5,463 nucleotides of DNA from Fidelibacterota bacterium (GTDB lineage: Bacteria > Fidelibacterota > Marinisomatia > SCGC-AAA003-L08 > D37C17): NCBI GenBank assembly GCA_002701185.1, contig NZRW01000009.1:11328-16790 (forward strand). Direction: 5' to 3'. Shown piece by piece: positions 1 through 5,463 of the stretch. Numbering within the stretch: the first letter of the stretch is position 1; every line of letters starts with the position of its first letter. The notes beneath the pieces are model-generated. The model was not told the origin of the DNA. It saw only the letters and a list, made by a program, of their open reading frames with translations, and did no database searches. The position numbers were made by a program, and so were the translations under genes.

Positions 1-395
1 GCAGTTAATGTCATTTTAATTGCTATGATTATATCATCTACATTCTTTGTTATTTTCATATCATATATAAGACCTAAATCAACAATATTAACAGGTATTT
101 CAGGATCATAACATGTTTTAAGTACATCCCACACATGCTGCTCACTTAAATCTTCTACATTTTTAATAGATTCGGTTTTAGAATCTATAGGTTTGCTTTC
201 AATACCTATAGCATCACAATCTTTACCAGAGACTTTCAATAAATTTCCATTGACATAAACAGTATAATCTCCACCAAGAGCTTGAGTGATTCTTACATGT
301 GTTCCTTCAACTAACACAACTTTTTCACCCCCAGGTATCAAAATTGCATCACAATCCCTACTTACTTTAATTAATTCATTATTTACTTCATTCAT
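1..395 (-). CDS. sufT: SufT, Fe-S cluster assembly protein (MIP18/DUF59 family), C-terminus cut by window edge
   Basis: I translated this partial gene by hand: 131 residues are readable from the ATG at 395-393 and the frame is still open at base 1. The N-terminal part (about residues 10-65) has the pattern seen ahead of the DUF59 domain in SufT: RDCDAILIPGG, VRITQALGGDYTVYVNG and GKDCDAIG. A linker (about 66-84) follows, then a DUF59/MIP18 domain with VWDVLKTCYDPEIPVNIVDL (88-107) and the beginning of the strand MTLTA. The conserved cysteine expected just after MTLTA lies outside the window. SufT-type proteins aid Fe-S protein maturation in the cytoplasm; the exact step is not settled. The start overlaps the sufE stop by 8 bp and no good Shine-Dalgarno precedes it, so coupling to sufE is likely. 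One oddity is that the pentapeptide DCDAI occurs twice (14-18 and 59-63). Confidence 0.9.
   Translation of the reverse strand, partial: MNEVNNELIKVSRDCDAILIPGGEKVVLVEGTHVRITQALGGDYTVYVNGNLLKVSGKDCDAIGIESKPIDSKTESIKNVEDLSEQHVWDVLKTCYDPEIPVNIVDLGLIYDMKITKNVDDIIIAIKMTLT
388..395 (-). other. sufE/sufT start-stop overlap ATGAATGA
   Basis: The sufT ATG (395-393) precedes the sufE TGA (390-388) in the same 8-bp string and phase as at the sufD/sufE junction. Only an A-rich stretch lies upstream, so coupled translation is again likely. Confidence 0.6.
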
Positions 396-798
396 AATAT
401 TTAATAATCTTTTTTACTTTGTCTAAAGCACTTAGAAAACCATTCATTCTTTGACTTGTTATACTATTTCCTAAGCCAACTTCTCTTAAAACTTTTTCAC
501 CGTCAATTTCAAATATTTCATTTTTACTTTTCCCATTAATTGTGACTTTCAATATTGATAATAAACCTCTTACAATATGTGCTTCGGAGTCAATTTCAAT
601 ATAAAATGATTCTTTTTCCTTGTTACATACAACCCAAGATTTTGAAGCACATCCTATAATTAAATTTTCATCAATTTTCTGAATAGATTCTAAACCATCA
701 TCATTTTTTCCAATTTCAATTAAATATTCAAACTTATCAAGTTGATTTTCAAATAGCTGAAAATTTTCTTTAACCTCTTTCAATGTTAAATCATTCAT
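388..798 (-). CDS. sufE: SufE, cysteine-desulfurase-activating sulfur acceptor
   Basis: SufE takes persulfide sulfur from the cysteine desulfurase SufS and hands it to SufB in the cytoplasm. The 136-residue product matches the usual SufE size (about 140). The nucleophile is Cys50 in the motif IIGCASKSWV, matching the GCQSxVW motif of E. coli SufE around Cys51. Other family signatures are DSEAHIVRGLL (70-80), the helix that follows the active-site loop, and TSQRMNGF near 114-121, the C-terminal S-x-R-x-x-G motif. A second cysteine is at 58. I chose the ATG at 798-796. An in-frame TTG at 813 adds five residues but has no ribosome binding site and lies deeper inside sufD. The chosen ATG overlaps the sufD stop in the string ATGAATGA, so translation is probably coupled. 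The gene directly follows sufD, with no sufS between them. Confidence 0.93.
   Translation of the reverse strand: MNDLTLKEVKENFQLFENQLDKFEYLIEIGKNDDGLESIQKIDENLIIGCASKSWVVCNKEKESFYIEIDSEAHIVRGLLSILKVTINGKSKNEIFEIDGEKVLREVGLGNSITSQRMNGFLSALDKVKKIIKYYE
791..798 (-). other. sufD/sufE start-stop overlap ATGAATGA
   Basis: The sufE ATG (798-796) lies five bases ahead of the sufD TGA (793-791), giving an 8-bp overlap in a different frame. No strong ribosome binding site precedes it, so termination-reinitiation by the sufD ribosome is the probable way sufE is translated. Confidence 0.6.
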
Positions 799-1999
799 TA
801 AATGTGCTTTCAATTGAATTATCTATATAATTTTTGAAATTAGAACTTTCAATACCATCTGTAATTTCATTAACAAAGCTTTTTAGTAAAATTTGTTTTG
901 ACTTTTCTAGACCAATGCCTCTTGAACGTAAATAAAATAAAGCATCTTCATCTAAATTGCCTATTGTTGAACCATGGGCACATTTAACGTCATCACATGA
1001 TATTTTAAGTTTAGGATTAGAATTGATTTTGGCATTTTCAGATAAAATAATATTATGATTTTTCTGATCAGAATTTATCTGATTTGAATCTTTAGGAACA
1101 TTGACTAATCCATTAAAAATACTATTTGAATTATCATCTAATATACCTTTGTATAGTACATTACTAAAAGTATGTGGAGAATTGTGATTAACAATTATAT
1201 TATTATCTATAAATTCATTTTCTTTTGCAAAAAACAATCCATCTAATCTACTATAAGCATTAGCCTTATTTAAATTATTTATAATATTTGTTCTTATAAA
1301 ACCAGAATTTATATAAAATGACTTAGAATTAACTTTAGAGTTTGAATCTTGATTGATAGATATATTATTCATAGAATATGAGTTACTAGATTCATCAAAA
1401 ACATTATATAATGAAATACTTGAATTTTCTTTAACATTAATATCTATATTACTATTTTTATAATACTTAGATTGATTATCTAAACACACATAATGAAGAT
1501 ATACACATGAATTAGAATCTTTTTCTGAATTGATTATAATTTTATTGAATGCTGATGAGTAATCTTTATTTTTATTATCAGATATCATTCTAATTTGAAC
1601 TTTATCAAATTTTTTATCTAAATCAAGATAAACGCCATTTTTAAAATTCGCATTATTTAAAATTAAGAATGGATTATTTTCAATATCATTTCTATTATGT
1701 GTTAATAAAGAGTCAAAAAAAATATTATCACAATCTTTTAATTTATCAGATAAAAGTGAACAGTTTTTATTTTTTGGATAAGATATTATTTTACCATTAT
1801 AAATTGTTATACATGGAATATCAAGATTAAAACTAAACGAATGCTTAATATCATTTTCTTTATTTTCTATGTTAATAAAATCTAAACTTTTAAATTTTTT
1901 TAAACTTGTATATCTCCAAAATTCATTTTTTGAGCTAGGATATCCAACTTTATTAAATTTTTCTTGAGCTTGCTTATTGATATCTGCAATTGAAAACAT
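791..1999 (-). CDS. sufD: SufD, scaffold subunit of the SufBCD complex
   Basis: SufD pairs with SufB and binds a SufC ATPase protomer to form the cytoplasmic SufBC2D scaffold. The C-terminal core is clear: DNNIIVNHNSPHTFSNVLYK (265-284) followed by GIL, FNGLVNVP (295-302), the KLKISCDDVKCAHG block with Cys340 and His342 (equivalent to E. coli Cys358 and His360, the latter needed for cluster building), and ALFYLRSRGI (353-362). Near the N-terminus NEFWRYTSLKKF (25-36) is the usual SufD start motif. The length of 402 residues is slightly short of E. coli SufD (423). The middle part is divergent and strikingly asparagine-rich: 65 Asn in 402 by hand count. I chose the ATG at 1999, which shares one base with the sufC stop (TAATG) and has AAGGA nine bases upstream. 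A GTG at 2023 would add eight residues that do not resemble the family. Confidence 0.94.
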   Translation of the reverse strand: MFSIADINKQAQEKFNKVGYPSSKNEFWRYTSLKKFKSLDFINIENKENDIKHSFSFNLDIPCITIYNGKIISYPKNKNCSLLSDKLKDCDNIFFDSLLTHNRNDIENNPFLILNNANFKNGVYLDLDKKFDKVQIRMISDNKNKDYSSAFNKIIINSEKDSNSCVYLHYVCLDNQSKYYKNSNIDINVKENSSISLYNVFDESSNSYSMNNISINQDSNSKVNSKSFYINSGFIRTNIINNLNKANAYSRLDGLFFAKENEFIDNNIIVNHNSPHTFSNVLYKGILDDNSNSIFNGLVNVPKDSNQINSDQKNHNIILSENAKINSNPKLKISCDDVKCAHGSTIGNLDEDALFYLRSRGIGLEKSKQILLKSFVNEITDGIESSNFKNYIDNSIESTFNE

Positions 2000-2748
2000 T
2001 AAGCTTTTTCCTTCTGAATCCACTTGTAACCTTTTTCTTCTAATGTATCAACAAGTTCAAGACCTCCTTGCTTGACAATTGTTCCATCAATTAAAATATG
2101 TATTTTGTCAGGATCTAAATAATCTAAGATTCTTTGATAATGAGTAATTAAAATTATAGATCTTTTAGAATTACGGTAAGAATTTATACCTTGCGCTACA
2201 GTTTTGAGCGCGTCAATATCCAAGCCAGAATCTGTCTCATCTAGAATTGCTACATTTGGTTCCATCATTAATAGCTGTAAAATTTCATTTCTCTTTTTTT
2301 CACCACCTGAAAACCCATCGTTAACTGGTCGGTTAATAAAACTTTCATTAAAATCAACATCTGATATTTTGGATTTAATTTTTTTCATAAACTCAACAGA
2401 ACTAATTTCATCTTGACCATTATATTTTCTGATTGAATTAACTGCTTCTTTTAAAAAATAAACATTATTTACTCCTGGTAAACTAGTTGGATATTGAAAT
2501 GAAACAAAAACCCCTTCGCCAACCCTCTCCTCTGGATTTAAAGGTAAAAGTGATTTATTATTATATATAATATCTCCAGAAGTAACCTCATAATTTTCTT
2601 TACCAGCAATTGTATTAGTTAAAGTGCTTTTACCTGAACCATTTGGACCCATTATAACATGTAATTCACCAGGTTTAATATTTATATTAAAATCTTTTAG
2701 AATTTTTTTATTATCAATTGATACATGCAAATTTTTTATTTTAAACAT
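1999..2748 (-). CDS. sufC: SufC, ABC-type ATPase of the SufBCD complex
   Basis: This is a soluble ABC ATPase that drives opening and closing of the SufB-SufD scaffold; it is not a transporter subunit. At 249 residues it is full length (E. coli SufC has 248). Motifs in order: Walker A GPNGSGKST (34-42, Lys40), Q-loop FQYP (Gln85), ABC signature FSGGEKKRNE (146-155), Walker B VAILDE with catalytic Glu171, D-loop SGLD (Asp177) and switch His203 in ITHYQR. Lys152 and Glu171 are both kept; in E. coli SufC these residues form a salt bridge in the resting state. PGVNN (91-95), just after the Q-loop, is also a SufC hallmark that separates it from transporter ATPases. The ATG lies two bases after the sufB stop, with AGGA five bases upstream, so it is probably translated together with sufB. 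Confidence 0.97.
   Translation of the reverse strand: MFKIKNLHVSIDNKKILKDFNINIKPGELHVIMGPNGSGKSTLTNTIAGKENYEVTSGDIIYNNKSLLPLNPEERVGEGVFVSFQYPTSLPGVNNVYFLKEAVNSIRKYNGQDEISSVEFMKKIKSKISDVDFNESFINRPVNDGFSGGEKKRNEILQLLMMEPNVAILDETDSGLDIDALKTVAQGINSYRNSKRSIILITHYQRILDYLDPDKIHILIDGTIVKQGGLELVDTLEEKGYKWIQKEKA
2009..2013 (-). promoter_or_regulatory. Ribosome binding site of sufD, decides the start
   Basis: AAGGA (within AGAAGGA) near the end of sufC is nine bases before the ATG at 1999. It would fall inside the reading frame if the upstream GTG at 2023 were used, so it favours the ATG and a 402-residue SufD. Confidence 0.65.
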
Positions 2749-2750
2749 AA

Positions 2751-4205
2751 TTATCCTACGCTATCTTCTAGTGTTAATTCCATAAGTTTTTGTGCTTCCA
2801 TAGCAAACTCCATGGGTAATTTTTTAAATACTTCTTTACAAAATCCATTTACAATAAGAGAAATTGCAGCTTCGGTTGAAATACCCCTTGAATTACAATA
2901 AAACAATTGATCTTCACTTATATTTGATGTTGTAGCTTCATGCTCCATTTTAGCTGTTTGATTTTGAACATCAATATAAGGAAAAGTATGAGCACTACAA
3001 TTTTGCCCAATTAAAATTGAATCACACTGTGAATAATTTTGACTATTATCAGCTTTTTTACCAATTTTAACTTCACCTCTATAAGACTGGCAACTATCAC
3101 CAGCAGATATACCCTTAGAAATAATTGTACTTTTAGTATTGTTACCTAAATGAATCATTTTAGTGCCCGTATCTGCTTGTTGTTTATTAGTAGTAACTGC
3201 AACTGAGTAAAACTCTCCTTTAGAATCATCTCCTTTTAAAATACAACTCGGATATTTCCATGTGATTGCAGAACCAGTTTCTATTTGTGTCCAAGAAATC
3301 TTAGATTTTTTTCCTAAACAATTACCTCTTTTAGTTACAAAGTTATAAATACCACCTTTACCATTTTCATCTCCAGGATACCAATTTTGAACTGTTGAAT
3401 ATTTTATCTCTGCCTCTTCTAAAGCTACTAACTCTACTACAGCAGCATGGAGTTGATTTTCATCTCTCATTGGTGCTGTACATCCTTCTAAATAGCTTAC
3501 ATATGAATTATCATCTGCTACTATTAGTGTCCTTTCAAATTGTCCTGTGTTCAATGCATTTATTCTAAAATAAGTTGATAATTCCATAGGACATGTAACG
3601 CCTTTTGGTATATAAACAAATGAACCATCACTAAAAACAGCTGAATTTAAAGCAGCAAAATAATTATCTGCAATTGGAACCACACTACCAAGATATTTTC
3701 TAACTAAATCAGGATATGTTTTTACTGCTTCTGAAAATGGACAAAATATAACACCAGCTTTTTCTAAATCTTCTTTAAATGTAGTTGCAATTGAAACACT
3801 ATCAAATACTGCATCTACTGCAACACCTGCTAGCATTTTTTGTTCATGGATTGGAATTCCAAGTTTTTCATAAGTTCTTAATAGTTCCGGATCAACTTCA
3901 TCTAAACTTTTATATTCTCTTTTTTTTGGAGCAGAAAAATAGCTGATGGAATTGTAATCAATTTCAGGAATTGAAAGCTCTGCCCAATTTGGAGTTTTCA
4001 TTTTTTTCCACCTTTTATAAGCTTTCAGTCTCCAATCAAGCAACCATTCAGGTTCATCTTTTTTATTAGAAATTGTTCTAATAACATTTTCATCTAAACC
4101 TGGTGGTAAAGTTTCTTGTTCTATATCAGTAGTGAAGCCATATTCATACTTTTTATTTAAAGCTTCACTTAAAATTATATCATCTTTTTCTTTTTTTGTT
4201 TGCAT
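2751..4205 (-). CDS. sufB: SufB, cluster-building scaffold subunit of the SufBCD complex
   Basis: SufB receives sulfur from SufE and builds the Fe-S cluster at its interface with SufD. The 484-residue product is collinear with the family over its length: [11 protein letters not shown] (20-30), [17 protein letters not shown] (50-66), [16 protein letters not shown] (187-202), [20 protein letters not shown] (238-257), [13 protein letters not shown] (342-354) and the terminal SVG. Key residues by alignment from memory to E. coli SufB are Cys242 (sulfur entry, E. coli Cys254), Cys394 in SQCDS (Cys405), His422 and Glu423 (His433 and Glu434). I chose the ATG at 4205, two bases after the sufA stop. 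A TTG at 4232 would add nine residues, but it lies inside the codons for the conserved CGC motif of sufA and the residues do not look SufB-like. No strong Shine-Dalgarno is visible, suggesting coupling to sufA. Confidence 0.96.
   Translation of the reverse strand: MQTKKEKDDIILSEALNKKYEYGFTTDIEQETLPPGLDENVIRTISNKKDEPEWLLDWRLKAYKRWKKMKTPNWAELSIPEIDYNSISYFSAPKKREYKSLDEVDPELLRTYEKLGIPIHEQKMLAGVAVDAVFDSVSIATTFKEDLEKAGVIFCPFSEAVKTYPDLVRKYLGSVVPIADNYFAALNSAVFSDGSFVYIPKGVTCPMELSTYFRINALNTGQFERTLIVADDNSYVSYLEGCTAPMRDENQLHAAVVELVALEEAEIKYSTVQNWYPGDENGKGGIYNFVTKRGNCLGKKSKISWTQIETGSAITWKYPSCILKGDDSKGEFYSVAVTTNKQQADTGTKMIHLGNNTKSTIISKGISAGDSCQSYRGEVKIGKKADNSQNYSQCDSILIGQNCSAHTFPYIDVQNQTAKMEHEATTSNISEDQLFYCNSRGISTEAAISLIVNGFCKEVFKKLPMEFAMEAQKLMELTLEDSVG
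2754..2757 (-). promoter_or_regulatory. Ribosome binding site of sufC
   Basis: AGGA lies in the last sense codons of sufB, five bases before the sufC ATG. The site is therefore covered by ribosomes finishing sufB, which fits coupled synthesis of the two partner subunits. Confidence 0.6.
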
Positions 4206-4207
4206 AT

Positions 4208-4564
4208 CTATACCGAAAAACTTGTTCCACAACCACAGGTACGTTCTGCATTTGGATTTTCAATTTTAAAACCACCACTAAGCAAATCATCTGAAAAATC
4301 TATAGTAGTACCTTTAACATAAAGCCAACTTTTTAAATCACAGAAAATTTTAACACCTTTAATTTTAAATATTTTATCAAATTCACCAATATTGTCATCA
4401 AATGACAAGTTATAACTCATACCTGAACAACCGCCACCAACTACTGAAACCCTTAATCCATGATCAGGCTTATTCTCACCACTTAATATGGCTTTAATTC
4501 TTTTAACTGCATTTTCAGTTAAATCAATTTGTTCATTAAAAAAATCATCTTTTTCTTTACTCAT
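4208..4564 (-). CDS. sufA: A-type Fe-S carrier (HesB/IscA/SufA family)
   Basis: A-type carriers accept Fe-S clusters from the SufBCD scaffold and pass them to apo-proteins. The 118-residue product has the full ligand set: Cys46 in GGGCSGMSY, and Cys110 and Cys112 in [11 protein letters not shown]. The body [13 protein letters not shown] (15-27), [10 protein letters not shown] (37-46) and [15 protein letters not shown] (99-113) is typical. An additional, non-canonical Cys75 sits in [10 protein letters not shown] charged N-terminal tail of about 14 residues precedes the domain. The ATG is eight bases after the regulator stop, with AGGT six bases upstream. The name sufA is given because of its place in the suf operon; by sequence alone it could equally be called iscA or erpA. 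Confidence 0.92.
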   Translation of the reverse strand: MSKEKDDFFNEQIDLTENAVKRIKAILSGENKPDHGLRVSVVGGGCSGMSYNLSFDDNIGEFDKIFKIKGVKIFCDLKSWLYVKGTTIDFSDDLLSGGFKIENPNAERTCGCGTSFSV

Positions 4565-4570
4565 AATAAT

Positions 4571-4574
4571 ACCT
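4571..4574 (-). promoter_or_regulatory. Ribosome binding site of sufA
   Basis: AGGT on the minus strand overlaps the regulator's TAG stop and lies six bases before the sufA ATG. It supports that start and tight translational linkage between the two genes. Confidence 0.55.
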
Positions 4575-4968
4575 ATGTTAATTGTTTAAGTTTTATATCA
4601 CTAAAAACTTTATATATTTTAGAATTTATTTTATCCATTGGATTAATAATGTTACAGTTAAGTAATTGACTGCAATCTGTATCAACCATACAATCAGCTA
4701 TACCAAATGGCCCTTCTAAAATTTCAATAAACTCTACAAATGATAAGTCTTTAAGACTTGATTTAAGTCTATAGCCACCTTTGGGTCCTTTAATTGAATC
4801 TAAAATCTGGACTTTGGATAAAGTTTGTAAAATTTTTGCTAACAACTCATTTGGAATATTGTACTTATCAGAAATTTGTCTAACAGATATTGGTTTATCA
4901 GTGTTAGAAGATTTAATATGACTAATTGATATTAAAGCGTACTCAACTTTTTTACTTAACTTAAACAT
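4573..4968 (-). CDS. iscR: Rrf2-family Fe-S-sensing transcriptional regulator (IscR/SUF-regulator type)
   Basis: This 131-residue winged-helix protein is the likely cytoplasmic sensor and regulator of the operon it begins. The N-terminus LSKKVEYALISISHI (4-18) and the wing GPKGGYRL (61-68) are typical of Rrf2 proteins. Cys93, Cys99 and Cys105 are spaced C-x5-C-x5-C, exactly as the cluster cysteines of E. coli IscR (92, 98, 104). The position of the fourth E. coli ligand, His107, is isoleucine here, and the position of E. coli Glu43, which governs DNA-site choice, is Ala44. Both differences suggest a SUF-type regulator rather than strict IscR behaviour. It lacks the long C-terminal tail of E. 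coli IscR (162 aa). The start is the first ATG after a purine-rich GAGAGAGAAAGAGA leader. It could alternatively be named sufR; the family call is firm and the target is inferred from position. Confidence 0.92.
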   Translation of the reverse strand: MFKLSKKVEYALISISHIKSSNTDKPISVRQISDKYNIPNELLAKILQTLSKVQILDSIKGPKGGYRLKSSLKDLSFVEFIEILEGPFGIADCMVDTDCSQLLNCNIINPMDKINSKIYKVFSDIKLKQLT

Positions 4969-4980
4969 TCTCTTTCTCTC

Positions 4981-4997
4981 TCTAATGTAAATTTAGA
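4981..4997. promoter_or_regulatory. Candidate operator: imperfect 17-bp palindrome upstream of the Rrf2 regulator
   Basis: On the plus strand TCTAATGTAAATTTAGA is symmetrical about its central base, with 6 of 8 base pairs matching (TCTAA at one end, TTAGA at the other overlapping the complement). It ends 13 bp upstream of the regulator's ATG and just downstream of the candidate -10. Rrf2 regulators commonly bind imperfect palindromes of this size at their own promoter. It does not match the E. coli IscR type 1 consensus (no GACT/AGTC arms), and short palindromes are common in AT-rich DNA, so this is only a candidate. Confidence 0.35.
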
Positions 4998-5007
4998 ACT
5001 AAAAAAG

Positions 5008-5038
5008 AATATATACGAGTTTTTTTATCGCATTTAAA
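5008..5038 (-). promoter_or_regulatory. Candidate sigma-70-like promoter of the suf operon
   Basis: Minus-strand TTTAAA (5038-5033) could serve as a -35 and TATATA (5015-5010), 17 bp away, as a -10. The shifted TATATT (5013-5008) is a better -10 but gives 19-bp spacing. Transcription would begin near base 5001, giving a leader of about 33 bases. This is the only sizeable gap between recognised genes and precedes the regulator, as expected for an autoregulated suf operon. The hexamers are weak and the region is AT-rich, so chance matches are possible. Confidence 0.35.
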
Positions 5039-5041
5039 AAA
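5021..5041. repeat. AT-only inverted repeat downstream of the DUF2452-like gene
   Basis: TTTTTTA (5021-5027) and TAAAAAA (5035-5041) are perfect complements around the 7-base loop TCGCATT. The stem has no G-C pair and is not followed by a clear T tract on the minus strand, so it is a poor intrinsic terminator. The A and T tracts overlap the candidate -35 and could act as curved or UP-like DNA instead. Confidence 0.4.
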
Positions 5042-5044
5042 TAT

Positions 5045-5398
5045 CTAGGATTTAACTTCAACCCACCTCTGGTTTGTATCTTGTTTAAAACTACCCAAAA
5101 AAAGTAAATCTTTATTCTTTCTCCACTCTAAGGGCGATATCAAAGACATGAATTTTTTACCTGATTTTTTTTCATATAAATGATAAGTTTTACCTATTAT
5201 TGGTTTAAAATTCATTTTTGAATCAAAAATGACCTTATTAATATTAAAATCATTTAAAAGCTTTTGGTAATCCTGTTTAATCTCATTTGCTTTTTCACTA
5301 AAATACTTCTTTACCTGGTTTGCATTACTAGGCTTCCAGTTTTCTAATTCATAAACTTTTCCTTCAATATCGTCAATTTTAATTATCTTATCAATCAT
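5045..5398 (-). CDS. DUF2452-like small protein of unknown function
   Basis: The function is unknown. The 117-residue product has no signal peptide or membrane segment, so it is probably cytoplasmic. Its C-terminal half carries the pattern I associate with DUF2452: GKTYHLYE (69-76), FMSLISPLEW (83-92), LGSFKQD (101-107) and a closing RWVEV (111-115). The N-terminal half is lysine- and asparagine-rich, with a likely amphipathic helix at about 27-50 (VKKYFSEKANEIKQDYQKLL). This matches the family's layout of a helical lead followed by a small beta-rich region. The gene ends 76 bp before the Rrf2 regulator, with a probable promoter in between, so it need not belong to the suf operon. No Shine-Dalgarno is visible before the ATG. 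It may be co-transcribed with the gene whose tail appears at the right edge. The family assignment is from memory of the motif, not a search. Confidence 0.75.
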   Translation of the reverse strand: MIDKIIKIDDIEGKVYELENWKPSNANQVKKYFSEKANEIKQDYQKLLNDFNINKVIFDSKMNFKPIIGKTYHLYEKKSGKKFMSLISPLEWRKNKDLLFLGSFKQDTNQRWVEVKS

Positions 5399-5403
5399 AT
5401 TAA

Positions 5404-5463
5404 TTAGTTTGGTTTAACCATTAAATTAAAAGTATCCGGATAGAATGTTTTGTAACTAATTTT
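5404..5463 (-). CDS. Possible C-terminal tail of an upstream gene, cut by window edge
   Basis: One minus-strand frame stays open from the right edge to a TAA at 5406-5404, coding KISYKTFYPDTFNLMVKPN. The stop is five bases before the DUF2452-like ATG, a spacing like that of the other gene junctions here. One other frame also stays open until close to this point, and 19 residues are too few to name a family. I infer a coding tail from the protein-like composition and the tight spacing; it could be non-coding leader. Confidence 0.4.
   Translation of the reverse strand, partial: KISYKTFYPDTFNLMVKPN

Noticed and set aside
2204..2416. Plus-strand open frame of 70 codons
   Set aside because: It lies entirely antisense to the conserved SufC region containing the signature and Walker B motifs; its protein has no recognisable features.
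1999..2748. SufC as an ABC transporter ATPase
   Set aside because: PGVNN after the Q-loop, the FSGGEKKRNE signature, and position between sufB and sufD identify SufC; no permease gene is nearby.
4971..4984. GA-rich run (CTCTCTCTTTCTCT-type on the plus strand) as a simple-sequence phase-variation tract
   Set aside because: It is short and interrupted, and it sits in the normal position of a purine-rich ribosome binding region just before the regulator ATG.
5021..5041. Intrinsic terminator after the DUF2452-like gene
   Set aside because: The hairpin stem is A-T only and no clear T tract follows on the minus strand, so it is unlikely to stop transcription; listed only as an inverted repeat.
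4969..5044. Riboswitch or small RNA in the leader of the suf operon
   Set aside because: The predicted leader is about 33 bases, AT-rich and without paired GC-containing helices.
1..5463. Mobile element, defence system or horizontally acquired island
   Set aside because: No transposase, integrase, terminal repeats or tRNA is visible; the genes form one housekeeping pathway with consistent base composition and strand.

Overview
The window is a compact, AT-rich stretch (about 23-37% G+C in the lines I counted by hand) with every supported gene on the minus strand, so transcription runs from high to low coordinates. It carries a SUF-type iron-sulfur cluster assembly operon. In reading order: an Rrf2/IscR-type regulator, an A-type carrier, sufB, sufC, sufD, sufE and a sufT cut by the left edge. 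Upstream are a small DUF2452-like gene of unknown function and a possible C-terminal tail of another gene at the right edge.

Right part (about 4969-5463): the tail fragment and the DUF2452-like gene are followed by a 76-bp gap, the largest between recognised genes. This gap is the only obvious place for the suf promoter. It holds a plausible -35/-10 pair and, between it and the regulator's start codon, an imperfect 17-bp palindrome that could be the regulator's own operator. Middle and left (1-4968): seven genes are packed with gaps of 8, 2 and 2 bp and overlaps of 1, 8 and 8 bp, which implies one mRNA and translational coupling. Both 8-bp overlaps are the identical string ATGAATGA. sufB, sufD and sufE have possible upstream TTG/GTG starts, but in each the internal ATG at the gene junction is the better start.

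Working model from the known families: SufE passes persulfide sulfur to the SufBCD scaffold; SufC ATPase drives the conformational change; clusters form at the SufB-SufD interface (SufB Cys and Glu and SufD His ligands are all present); the A-type protein carries clusters to targets; SufT (MIP18/DUF59) helps maturation; the three-Cys Rrf2 protein senses cluster status and controls the operon. The cysteine desulfurase gene sufS, which often lies between sufD and sufE, is absent there and must lie outside the window if it exists.

Organism: a bacterium with a small, AT-rich genome using AGGA-type ribosome binding sites. SufB resembles proteobacterial (gammaproteobacterial Rrf2-SUF type) and Bacteroidetes proteins as I remember them. 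An AT-rich, streamlined marine proteobacterium is my best guess, held weakly. I see no mobile element, CRISPR array, RNA gene or strong terminator. This is a mostly conventional locus; the least understood items are the DUF2452-like gene, the candidate operator and the missing sufS.
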